From an uncultured Brachyspira sp. (GTDB taxonomy: Bacteria > Cyanobacteriota > Vampirovibrionia > Gastranaerophilales > Gastranaerophilaceae), in NCBI GenBank assembly GCA_900321895.1, contig ONYB01000139.1, positions 1 to 13,005 on the forward strand: a DNA stretch of 13,005 nucleotides, in the 5' to 3' direction. How positions within the stretch are numbered: the first letter of the stretch is position 1; each line of letters begins with the position of its first letter. Of the stretch, positions 6,660 to 12,093 are shown in pieces. The position numbers were made by a program, and so were the translations under genes. The notes beneath the pieces were generated by a model. That model had not been told where the DNA came from. It saw only the letters and a program-made list of their open reading frames with translations, and did not search any database.

Positions 6660-7307
6660 TTAATCTCCGAAGGGGGTTGTTGCCGCAAAGCAAACTATAT
6701 CTTCAATTCCGTTCTTTTTAAATTCTCTTATCATTTCTTCAAAGGTTGAGCCTGTTGTGCAAATGTCGTCAATAATCAGAATTTTGCCACTTTGAAGTTT
6801 TGATTTGTCAACCTTGAAGGCATTGTTCAAATTGTTAAATCTTTCTTTTTTAGAAAGTTTGTATTGCGGTTTTGTATCTTTAATTCTCGTTATAAGCTCG
6901 GGATTATAGCTGTAACCGCCAAGCCTGCAAAGTTCCGTTCCGACAAGTTCCATGTGGTTGTATTTGCGTTTCTTTTTTCTTTTGTAATAAATCGGAACGG
7001 GAACGACTTGAAAATCAGTGTCATCGGTTACACTCAACCAGTATTGAAACATAAATTTTGCAAGGTAATAAGCGAGTTCTCGTTGGTTGTGATATTTTAG
7101 CCCACGAATTAGCTTTTGAAGGTTTTTGGAATAAACGCCCGCACAGTAGACCTTTTTACCCTCGGTAATCCTGTTTGGCATTGTTGCGAGGTAATCCAGT
7201 TCGTTGAAACATTTGGAGCACATTTTTGAGCATTCTTTAGAACTTCTGCAAAAATAACATTTTTTCTTATAAATCCAGTCCAAAAGACCGATTAAAAATT
7301 CCTTCAT
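6660..7307 (-). CDS. comF: ComF family protein (phosphoribosyltransferase-like competence protein)
   Basis: A 215-residue ComF-family protein. An N-terminal zinc-finger-like region has C17, C20, C30 and C33 (CYFC and CSKC), with C26 between. A phosphoribosyltransferase-type domain follows, with VVPVP (101-105), RKYNHMEL (114-121), the Q-x2-L and R-x2-N segment around 148-160, and the PRPP-binding loop ILIIDDICTTGST (176-188). In competent bacteria ComF acts in the cytosol in uptake of single-stranded DNA with ComFA and DprA; in many genomes its role is untested. I chose the ATG at 7307: extension to 7418 would run through a terminator hairpin and lacks domain content. No ribosome binding site precedes 7307, but TATAAT ends six bases before it, so the mRNA may be leaderless. 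Confidence 0.9.
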   Translation of the reverse strand: MKEFLIGLLDWIYKKKCYFCRSSKECSKMCSKCFNELDYLATMPNRITEGKKVYCAGVYSKNLQKLIRGLKYHNQRELAYYLAKFMFQYWLSVTDDTDFQVVPVPIYYKRKKKRKYNHMELVGTELCRLGGYSYNPELITRIKDTKPQYKLSKKERFNNLNNAFKVDKSKLQSGKILIIDDICTTGSTFEEMIREFKKNGIEDIVCFAATTPFGD

Positions 7308-7313
7308 ATCGAA

Positions 7314-7319
7314 ATTATA
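7314..7319 (-). promoter_or_regulatory. -10 box abutting the comF start
   Basis: The minus strand reads TATAAT, then six bases, then the comF ATG. Initiation about seven bases downstream would place the transcript start at the A of the ATG. No clear -35 is seen; upstream sequence is a T-rich tract belonging to a terminator. Confidence 0.45.
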
Positions 7320-7330
7320 ACAGAAAAAGA

Positions 7331-7363
7331 AAAACAAAAAAAAGCTATACATACGTATAGCTT
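7331..7363 (-). terminator. Rho-independent terminator or attenuator upstream of comF
   Basis: On the minus strand, AAGCTATAC (7363-7355) and GTATAGCTT (7350-7342) form a perfect 9-bp stem with a four-base loop, followed by TTTTTTTTGTTTTT. It terminates minus-strand transcripts before comF. The plus strand lacks a T-run here. Confidence 0.75.
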
Positions 7364-7384
7364 GAACAATAATCTTGGGAGGAG
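7343..7384 (-). ncRNA. Candidate tiny RNA or attenuated comF leader
   Basis: A TTGACA promoter at 7390-7418 and a terminator at 7331-7363 face the same way with no gene between. The expected transcript starts near 7383-7384 and is about 45-55 bases long. It begins with pyrimidine-rich TCCTCCC, complementary to a Shine-Dalgarno sequence, then a short linker and the terminator hairpin. It resembles no RNA family I know. It could be a stand-alone RNA or the leader of a read-through comF mRNA. The boundaries are inferred, not observed. Confidence 0.35.
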
Positions 7385-7389
7385 ATTTG

Positions 7390-7418
7390 GGGATAGTTGT
7401 ACATGCATGATATGTCAA
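7390..7418 (-). promoter_or_regulatory. Minus-strand promoter upstream of the comF terminator
   Basis: A perfect -35 TTGACA (plus-strand 7413-7418), a 17-base spacer and -10 TATCCC (plus-strand 7390-7395). The -10 is only moderate. Confidence 0.45.
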
Positions 7419-7431
7419 GCATGTTTTTTTT
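7401..7431 (+). terminator. Weak plus-strand terminator-like hairpin
   Basis: ACATGC (7401-7406) and GCATGT (7419-7424) form a six-base stem with a 12-base loop, followed by a run of T to 7431. No plus-strand gene upstream obviously needs it. The loop contains the minus-strand TTGACA. Confidence 0.3.
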
Positions 7432-7462
7432 GTTACATGTGTACCAAAAAAATTAATAAAAA

Positions 7463-7491
7463 TTTACAATTACTTGATTTTATATTATAAT
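7463..7491 (+). promoter_or_regulatory. aroQ promoter
   Basis: -35 TTTACA (7463-7468), a 17-base spacer and a perfect -10 TATAAT (7486-7491). The start near 7498 would leave a leader of about 14 bases containing the GGAGG ribosome binding site at 7500-7504. Confidence 0.8.
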
Positions 7492-7511
7492 GAAGGTAAG
7501 GAGGTTTTTGC

Positions 7512-7958
7512 ATGAAAATACTTGTAATAAACGGTGTAAATATGAATATGCTTGGTATTCGGGAGCCTGAGAAGTATGGGAACATGACTTTAAAGGATTT
7601 GGAAAAGGAGCTTTATTCATATTCTTTTGAACTGGGTATTGACATAGAAACCTACCAAAGTAACCACGAAGGTGAAATTGTCGAAAAAATTCATTCTGCA
7701 TACAATAACGCTGACGGAATTGTGATAAATCCGGGGGCATACACACACACTAGTGTTGCGATACGTGATGCTATCGCAGCGGTTAATCTTCCGACGGTGG
7801 AGGTTCACATGACAAATATCCATTCTCGTGAAGATTTTCGTCACAAATCAATGATTGCACCCGTTTGTATTGCACAAATCAGCGGTTTTGGAGCTGCCTG
7901 CTATAAATTGGGACTAAAAGGATTGACTGATATCTTAAACGACGTGATAAGCGGTTAA
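7512..7958 (+). CDS. aroQ: 3-dehydroquinate dehydratase, type II
   Basis: AroQ converts 3-dehydroquinate to 3-dehydroshikimate, the third step of the shikimate pathway, by an anti elimination through an enolate. At 148 residues it has the usual length of the dodecameric type II enzyme. Visible landmarks are the N-terminal NGVNMNMLG (7-15), R17 and Y22 of the flexible active-site lid, QSNHEGEI (49-56), NPGAYTHTS (73-81) with catalytic N73 and H79, EVHMTNIHSRE (97-107) with E97 and H99, and R110. All expected catalytic residues are present. GGAGG stands seven bases before the ATG and a strong promoter lies upstream. It appears to be a single-gene transcript; no other aro gene is nearby. Confidence 0.96.
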   Translation: MKILVINGVNMNMLGIREPEKYGNMTLKDLEKELYSYSFELGIDIETYQSNHEGEIVEKIHSAYNNADGIVINPGAYTHTSVAIRDAIAAVNLPTVEVHMTNIHSREDFRHKSMIAPVCIAQISGFGAACYKLGLKGLTDILNDVISG

Positions 7959-8025
7959 CTTTGCCGTGTTCATGTTTCGTCTATCGGCTGTAACCGCAAT
8001 TTAGCGGGAATATTGACTATTCCGC
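7951..8025. other. Overlapping GCGG/CCGC pairings between aroQ and the convergent gene
   Basis: GCGGTTA (7951-7957) can pair with TAACCGC (7991-7997). CCGC within that segment (7994-7997) can pair with GCGG at 8004-8007. That GCGG can instead pair with CCGC at 8022-8025, forming a hairpin (GCGGGAATA/TATTCCGC) over the stop codon of the minus-strand gene. No T-run is present, so no standard terminator is supported here. Confidence 0.35.
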
Positions 8026-8391
8026 AAACTCTTTGCAATATGCGTCTGCAATAAGAGCAGATTTTTCATAAGCTTCTTTGTCGCCCTTTTTGTTCAATAC
8101 ATCAAGCGTCAAGTCAAAAATTTTGTTGAATTTTTCTGCTTTTTCGGGATTTTGTAACATAGCATTAATATCCTTTTCGATTTCGCTCAACTGCACTGTT
8201 TTTGCTTTTGAGCCGAGAACTTGAGAACGTCCGAGGATAGCTTCAGGTGATTTCGACAATGTTTCTGCGGTTGTTACGTTTGTCTGTTCCGCATTCTGTT
8301 CAACCAAAGGTTGCACATCTTTTTTTACCTCAGGCATCGGCTGGAAATTAGTTTTGTTTAATCCGGCTGCATTATTGTTGATTTCTCTCAT
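8017..8391 (-). CDS. Hypothetical soluble protein, 124 residues
   Basis: I do not recognise this protein. A strong ribosome binding site (GGAGG, eight bases before the ATG) supports it as a real gene. Residues 1-65 are polar, rich in N, Q, P, E and T, and probably disordered. Residues 66-124 are charged and likely helical (EKDINAMLQNPEKAEKFNKI, then LDVLNKKGDKEAYEKSALIA), suggesting a small helical bundle. There is no signal peptide, membrane helix or cysteine pair; one cysteine lies near the C-terminus. A perfect 10-bp inverted repeat lies just upstream of the ribosome binding site and may regulate it. The disordered N-terminus plus helical C-terminus could suit an adaptor or regulator, but that is speculation. 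Confidence 0.65.
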   Translation of the reverse strand: MREINNNAAGLNKTNFQPMPEVKKDVQPLVEQNAEQTNVTTAETLSKSPEAILGRSQVLGSKAKTVQLSEIEKDINAMLQNPEKAEKFNKIFDLTLDVLNKKGDKEAYEKSALIADAYCKEFAE

Positions 8392-8412
8392 AATGGCGTC
8401 CTCCTTTATTTT

Positions 8413-8435
8413 TAAAATAGCACCTTGCTATTTTA
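8413..8435. repeat. Perfect 10-bp inverted repeat, possible operator or leader hairpin
   Basis: TAAAATAGCA (8413-8422), a three-base spacer and TGCTATTTTA (8426-8435). It stands just upstream of the ribosome binding site of the minus-strand gene. The half-site TGCTATTTT recurs at 8487-8495. Confidence 0.75.
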
Positions 8436-8491
8436 TATATTCTCATTTCTCTGTTTTTAGCTTTAAAACACCAAAAAAAATTTTTTTGCTA

Positions 8492-8515
8492 TTTTGTAAA
8501 AAAAAAATTACAAAA
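8492..8515. repeat. Inverted repeat TTTTGTAA-A8-TTACAAAA
   Basis: Two perfect 8-base arms flank eight A residues in the gap between the divergent genes at 8391 and 8582. A run of eight A and seven T lies just upstream (8473-8487), so the region may be intrinsically curved. Confidence 0.6.
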
Positions 8516-8544
8516 ATTAATATTAAAAGTCCCGCAAATATTTT

Positions 8545-8572
8545 TTATGTTATCATCCATTATATAACATAA
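8545..8572. repeat. Inverted repeat overlapping the likely kinase-like gene promoter
   Basis: TTATGTTAT (8545-8553), a ten-base spacer and ATAACATAA (8564-8572) form a perfect 9-bp inverted repeat. The right arm overlaps TATATA/TATAAC sequences that are the best -10 candidates for the gene at 8582. Its size suits a dimeric repressor site. Confidence 0.6.
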
Positions 8573-8581
8573 CGGAATTGA

Positions 8582-9724
8582 ATGCAACTTATGAATTTAC
8601 TTAACTTATTTAACTCAATAAACCTGAAAAACGTGATACAGTACCTGCCTGATGCCCTTTTTGTGGTTCAGGAAGCCGACGGAAAAATCCTCCAAATAAA
8701 CGATAAGGCGGCGAAAATTTTTGAGTTGGATAAAGAGGATTTGGAAAATCTTAACTTTAATAATGTTGTGATTAAGGGTATGGAGCTTGCCTATCAGTCC
8801 TCCCTCAAAGATGTTGCGGTAATTGGCGGTGCGGCTGTTAACAATGACGAGTTTTTTGTAGAATTGAATGCAACTTTGCTTGATGACTTGTATTTTATTA
8901 CAATTCGTGACGTCACGGCGATGACAAATGTTTTGATTAATGCCGAAAAATCAGGAAGATTGAATAAAGATAAAAATCTTATGCTATCAAAATTGGCGGG
9001 CGATTTCAAATCACCTCTACAGTCAATAATGGGCTTTTCGCAAGCTTTAGCAGACGGACTCGGCGGCGAGATTAACGAGAAACAACAAAAGTATGTGAAG
9101 ATTATCAGCAAAAATGCAGCGGATTTATATGATTTTATGGATAAATTCTTTGAATTTACCTCTATTGAGGCCGGCTTGCTGACGACTTCATATTTGGTTT
9201 TTGATGTCGAAAATCTTATTCAAAATGTTATCAAGAGTTTTGAACCTCAATTAAAACAGAAAAAACTTTCGATAGATTTTGATACCGAAACTCCGATAAA
9301 TAAAGCGATTTACAGTGATGAAAATATCTTGAAAACAATTTTAACTCACATAATTGAGCTTTCGATAAACTTGACTGAACTCGGCACGATTTCGATTGAA
9401 CTTTCAAATCCTGAATTGGCGTTTGTTGCAAATACAGGCGTAAAGCTGATTAAGAACGCTAATGACACTTCGTATTTGCAAATCAGAATTGTCGATAACG
9501 GTGTAGGTTTGCAAGAAAACGAAATTGAGGGAATTTTTGAGCCGTATACTCAGTTAGACAAAGTTAATAAAAAGAATTTGGTAAGAACCTTCAGCCTTGG
9601 TACGGTAAAAGAACTCGTTACCAGACTAAACGGTACTGTTTGGATTGAAACCGAGGTTATGAAAGGCTCTGCGTTTAATATTATAATACCTGTGGAAAAG
9701 GGAGCTGTAGCACAAGATGAGTGA
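8582..9724 (+). CDS. PAS-domain sensor histidine kinase-like protein with degenerate catalytic motifs
   Basis: A 380-residue protein with no membrane helix. Residues 18-115 look like a PAS domain (DALFVVQEADGKILQINDKA at 24-43; IRDVT at 108-112). Residues 130-200 match the HisKA dimerisation region, but the H-box reads KLAGDFKSPL (137-146): the phospho-acceptor His of the usual SHELRTPL is Gly140 and the next Glu is Asp. In the ATPase domain the N-box (250-265) lacks the expected Asn, G1 DNGVGL (305-310) and the F-box FEPYTQ are kept, and the G2 glycine loop is replaced by RTFSLGT (335-341). It is probably a pseudokinase, perhaps a PAS-driven scaffold or ATP sensor. Its last 8 bases overlap the ABC ATPase gene, implying coupled translation. 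No response regulator gene is in the window. Confidence 0.8.
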   Translation: MQLMNLLNLFNSINLKNVIQYLPDALFVVQEADGKILQINDKAAKIFELDKEDLENLNFNNVVIKGMELAYQSSLKDVAVIGGAAVNNDEFFVELNATLLDDLYFITIRDVTAMTNVLINAEKSGRLNKDKNLMLSKLAGDFKSPLQSIMGFSQALADGLGGEINEKQQKYVKIISKNAADLYDFMDKFFEFTSIEAGLLTTSYLVFDVENLIQNVIKSFEPQLKQKKLSIDFDTETPINKAIYSDENILKTILTHIIELSINLTELGTISIELSNPELAFVANTGVKLIKNANDTSYLQIRIVDNGVGLQENEIEGIFEPYTQLDKVNKKNLVRTFSLGTVKELVTRLNGTVWIETEVMKGSAFNIIIPVEKGAVAQDE

Positions 9725-10739
9725 TGTTATATTAAGAGGGGTTAGGAAGGTCTATGATAACAAAAACGTTGTTATAGATAATATTGACTTGGAGATTAAA
9801 GACAAAGAGTTTATCGTCCTTGTAGGGGCGTCTGGTTGCGGAAAATCAACTATTTTAAGAATGATTGCCGGCTTGGAGGAAATTTCCGGCGGTGAGATCC
9901 TTATCGGCGATAAAAAAGTAAACAATATTCCGCCAAAAGACAGAGATATTGCTTTTGTTTTTCAAAGTTACGCATTGTATCCGCACATGACGGTTAGAGA
10001 AAATATTGCATTCGGCTTAAAAATGCGAAAAGTTGACAAAGCAACGATTGAAAAGAAAGTTCAAGAAGCTGCCGAAATCCTTGATTTGATGCCGTATTTG
10101 GACAGAAAACCAAAACAGCTTTCCGGAGGGCAGCGACAAAGGGTCGCACTAGGCAGAGCGATTGTCAGAAACCCGAAAGTTTTCCTTATGGACGAACCAC
10201 TCTCAAACCTTGATGCAAAACTTCGTGTGCAAATGAGAGCGGAAATCAAAAAACTTCACGAAAAACTCCAAACGACTTTCATTTACGTAACCCACGACCA
10301 AACAGAAGCCTTGACCATGGGCGACAGAATTGTAGTTTTGGATAAGGGGGTAATCCAACAGGTGGCAAGCCCCGACGAGATATACAACAACCCGCAAAAC
10401 ACTTTTGTTGCGGGGTTTGTTGGTTCGCCCCAAATGAATTTTATTGACGGGGAAAACCTTTCTGCGGATTATGCGGGCAAAATTGTTGGTGTTCGTCCTG
10501 AAAAAATGACCTCATATCTGTATGAAGGTGCAAATAATGACGAAGATTTAATCAAATTGACCGTGAATATTGATATGACGGAGCTTTTAGGCAGTGAAAA
10601 AATCGCTTATTTCAATATCGGACAAAACAAATGTTCGGCAAAACTTCCTGCTGATTTCAATTTTGACAAAACGTTGAATGTAAGTATAAGAAAATCAGAT
10701 ATTTATTTCTTTGACCAAGAAACAGGCAAGAGAATTTAA
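9717..10739 (+). CDS. ABC transporter ATP-binding protein, MalK/UgpC/MsmK type
   Basis: A 340-residue ATPase that powers uptake of sugars or related solutes by binding membrane permeases at the cytoplasmic face. Motifs run in order: Walker A GASGCGKST (37-45), Q-loop Q83, signature LSGGQ (135-139), Walker B VFLMDEP (155-161), D-loop SNLDA and H-loop H193. A C-terminal TOBE-type regulatory domain follows from about 240, with VGVRPEKM near 258-265. All catalytic residues are intact. No permease or binding-protein gene is present, so it may be a shared ATPase serving several transporters, as MsmK does; the substrate cannot be told. The start lies inside the kinase-like gene (8-base overlap), with AAGGGAG 12 bases upstream. 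The gene ends 4 bases into a convergent small ORF. Confidence 0.93.
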   Translation: MSDVILRGVRKVYDNKNVVIDNIDLEIKDKEFIVLVGASGCGKSTILRMIAGLEEISGGEILIGDKKVNNIPPKDRDIAFVFQSYALYPHMTVRENIAFGLKMRKVDKATIEKKVQEAAEILDLMPYLDRKPKQLSGGQRQRVALGRAIVRNPKVFLMDEPLSNLDAKLRVQMRAEIKKLHEKLQTTFIYVTHDQTEALTMGDRIVVLDKGVIQQVASPDEIYNNPQNTFVAGFVGSPQMNFIDGENLSADYAGKIVGVRPEKMTSYLYEGANNDEDLIKLTVNIDMTELLGSEKIAYFNIGQNKCSAKLPADFNFDKTLNVSIRKSDIYFFDQETGKRI

Positions 10740-10897
10740 TCAGACTTATTCTTTTTCTTTTCAACCCAAATTATAGTTACGTTGTGCGGCTTGCAAAAAG
10801 GGTTTTGTGGACTTTTTGTAAGATACGGATTTTGTGCGATTTTGTCGAATGCATTAATTTTTTCGTAAAGTTGTTTGGTGTAAAATAACAGGTTCAT
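10736..10897 (-). CDS. Small ORF, 53 residues, unknown function
   Basis: A 53-codon ORF starting ATG at 10897 behind a strong GGGAGGG ribosome binding site about four bases upstream, and ending TAA at 10736-10738. Its stop overlaps the stop of the convergent ABC ATPase gene by 4 bases. The peptide begins MNLLFYTKQLYEKINAFDKI, has a Pro/Asn-rich middle containing NPFCKPHN (32-39), then a hydrophobic VTIIWVE, and ends in a lysine-rich tail. No signal peptide or full membrane helix is evident. I recognise no family. Support comes from the ribosome binding site and the stop-free frame; conservation is untested. Confidence 0.55.
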   Translation of the reverse strand: MNLLFYTKQLYEKINAFDKIAQNPYLTKSPQNPFCKPHNVTIIWVEKKKNKSD

Positions 10898-10949
10898 TTT
10901 CCCTCCCGACTATTATCTTGACTATATTATGAAGGTTTATGCGTGCTGA

Positions 10950-10970
10950 ATAATCCCTAAAAAGGATTAT
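10950..10970. repeat. Inverted repeat upstream of rubrerythrin, possible operator
   Basis: ATAATCC (10950-10956) and GGATTAT (10964-10970) are separated by seven bases. It lies about 45 bases before the rubrerythrin promoter -35. It could be a regulator site or a weak hairpin; there is no T-run. The rest of the 166-base gap between the small ORF and rubrerythrin holds only the promoter below. Confidence 0.4.
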
Positions 10971-11013
10971 CTTTGACGTATCTTGTTGCCTTTTTGGCTA
11001 CCCGCCAATCTAA

Positions 11014-11042
11014 TTGCAAAAATCTTTCACTGTCCTTAAACT
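11014..11042 (+). promoter_or_regulatory. Rubrerythrin promoter
   Basis: -35 TTGCAA (11014-11019), a 17-base spacer and -10 TAAACT (11037-11042). Initiation near 11049 leaves a leader of about 15 bases with GGAGG at 11054-11058. Confidence 0.6.
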
Positions 11043-11063
11043 GTAGCGGAAAAGGAGGAATTT

Positions 11064-11636
11064 ATGAAAACACTAAAAGGTACAAAGACCGAACAAAATA
11101 TCCTTAACGCTTTCGCAGGTGAATCTCAGGCAAGAAACCGCTATACGATTTATTCAAAAATTGCTAAAAAAGAAGGCTACGAACAGATTGCGGAGGTTTT
11201 TCTCAATACTGCGGAAAACGAGCGAGAGCATGCCAAATTGTTCTACGAATACATCGGAAATACAATGGGGCATGTCGAGGCGACATATCCGTTTGAACTT
11301 GGCACGACCGAGGAGAATTTGCAAAGTGCAATGGAGGGCGAGCGTGACGAGTGGCAAACGATTTACCTGAAGGGTGAAGAGGATGCCAAAGAAGAAGGAT
11401 TTGATGAAATCGCAGAAACCTTCCGACTTATCAGAACCGTTGAACAGCATCATTCAGAGAGGTATGCGGAGCTTTTGAAAAACATAAAAGAGGAAAAAGT
11501 TTTTTCCAAAGAAAAATCGCAAACTTGGGTTTGTCGCAAATGCGGTTATCACGTAAATTCCACAACCGCACCGAAAAAATGCCCGCTTTGCCACCACCCG
11601 CAAGCCTATTTTGAAATTGATTGCGAAAAGTTTTAA
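11064..11636 (+). CDS. rbr: Rubrerythrin
   Basis: Rubrerythrin reduces hydrogen peroxide in the cytosol of anaerobes, using a non-heme di-iron site and a rubredoxin-like iron centre that relays electrons. At 190 residues it has the classical two-domain length. The four-helix bundle (1-140) carries the expected ligands: E20 (AGESQARNRY), E53 and H56 (ENEREH), E93 and E96 (EGERDEW), and E127 with H130 (VEQHHSERY). The C-terminal domain has C157-x2-C160 (CRKC) and C173-x2-C176 (CPLC). All are intact. The start follows AAAGGAGG at five bases' spacing. It has its own promoter and a strong hairpin after the stop, so it is monocistronic. Its presence supports an anaerobic or microaerobic host. Confidence 0.96.
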   Translation: MKTLKGTKTEQNILNAFAGESQARNRYTIYSKIAKKEGYEQIAEVFLNTAENEREHAKLFYEYIGNTMGHVEATYPFELGTTEENLQSAMEGERDEWQTIYLKGEEDAKEEGFDEIAETFRLIRTVEQHHSERYAELLKNIKEEKVFSKEKSQTWVCRKCGYHVNSTTAPKKCPLCHHPQAYFEIDCEKF

Positions 11637-11656
11637 TCACAACATCACCAAAAGCG

Positions 11657-11692
11657 TTAAAATGCCAAAAAGTTTCTCCTTTGGCATTTTAA
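11657..11692. terminator. Hairpin terminator after rubrerythrin
   Basis: A perfect 13-bp stem (TTAAAATGCCAAA 11657-11669; TTTGGCATTTTAA 11680-11692) with a ten-base loop. The T-run is short, so strength is uncertain. It sits 20 bases after the stop and just before the next promoter. Confidence 0.7.
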
Positions 11693-11695
11693 TGC

Positions 11696-11701
11696 TATAA
11701 T
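11696..11701 (+). promoter_or_regulatory. -10 box abutting the membrane protein start
   Basis: A perfect TATAAT ends one base before an ATG at 11702 and six bases before a second in-frame ATG at 11708. Normal initiation distance puts the transcript start at about 11708, which would make the mRNA leaderless. No good -35 is seen; the rubrerythrin hairpin occupies that position. Confidence 0.5.
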
Positions 11702-11707
11702 ATGGGT

Positions 11708-12091
11708 ATGGAAAAGTTTCGTCTTAACAAATATAATACTTTGAATTGGATGGCGTATTTTGTGTTTGCCGTGCAGATTTTTTTCTTGCTCGCAAGCGTG
11801 TATATGTTCGGCGTTTATCCTGTTGTTTGCAAAGAGTATCTCTGTGCACTAGATCCATACTTTTTTACAATCGGGTTCTTTTTTATCTTCTTTTGCTTAA
11901 TCGTTCTTTTCCTACTCGGTTTCGGACTGGAATTCATCCTTTACAAGAGGGGTAAATTAAAACCGCACAGCGAAATCCAACCGATACAGTCGTTTTTGTT
12001 CAAACTCTCGGTCGGACTTCTTTGTTTTGATTTTCTGGCATGGGTAATTTTCAGCTTATTTGTTATTTATTTGATGTATCATTACGCATAA
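11708..12091 (+). CDS. Small three-helix membrane protein, unknown function
   Basis: A 127-residue hydrophobic protein, not recognised. Counting from the ATG at 11708, membrane helices lie at about 13-35, 51-79 and 97-124. A short loop with two cysteines (C41 and C46) falls between helices 1 and 2, and a charged loop (KRGKLKPHSEIQ) between helices 2 and 3. By the positive-inside rule that charged loop is probably cytoplasmic and the cysteine loop exterior, so the cysteines might form a disulfide or metal site; this is inference. There is no Shine-Dalgarno sequence, and TATAAT ends just before 11702, so I prefer the second ATG as a leaderless start; 11702 is the alternative and adds two residues. 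It ends two bases from the convergent gene. Confidence 0.65.
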   Translation: MEKFRLNKYNTLNWMAYFVFAVQIFFLLASVYMFGVYPVVCKEYLCALDPYFFTIGFFFIFFCLIVLFLLGFGLEFILYKRGKLKPHSEIQPIQSFLFKLSVGLLCFDFLAWVIFSLFVIYLMYHYA

Positions 12092-12093
12092 AC

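Noticed and set aside
6326..6749. Two overlapping plus-strand ORFs opposite the 105-residue gene and the end of comF
   Set aside because: They are antisense to genes with proper ribosome binding sites and tight spacing, and their peptides show only frame-shadow hydrophobicity.
7308..7418. N-terminal extension of comF to an ATG at 7418
   Set aside because: It would run through a terminator hairpin and T-tract, adds a low-complexity FFLFFFFFC stretch, and lacks family similarity before the ATG at 7307.
7397..7456. Plus-strand mini-ORF (TTG at 7397 or ATG at 7403) after GGGAGGAG
   Set aside because: Spacing to the purine-rich motif is 12-18 bases, the peptide is under 20 residues, and the frame crosses a hairpin and T-run. 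The purines are better explained as the complement of the minus-strand TCCTCCC.
10791..10820. CAAAAAG/CTTTTTG hairpin as terminator of the ABC ATPase gene
   Set aside because: The stem is AT-only with flanking mismatches, lies within the small ORF and lacks a clean T-run.
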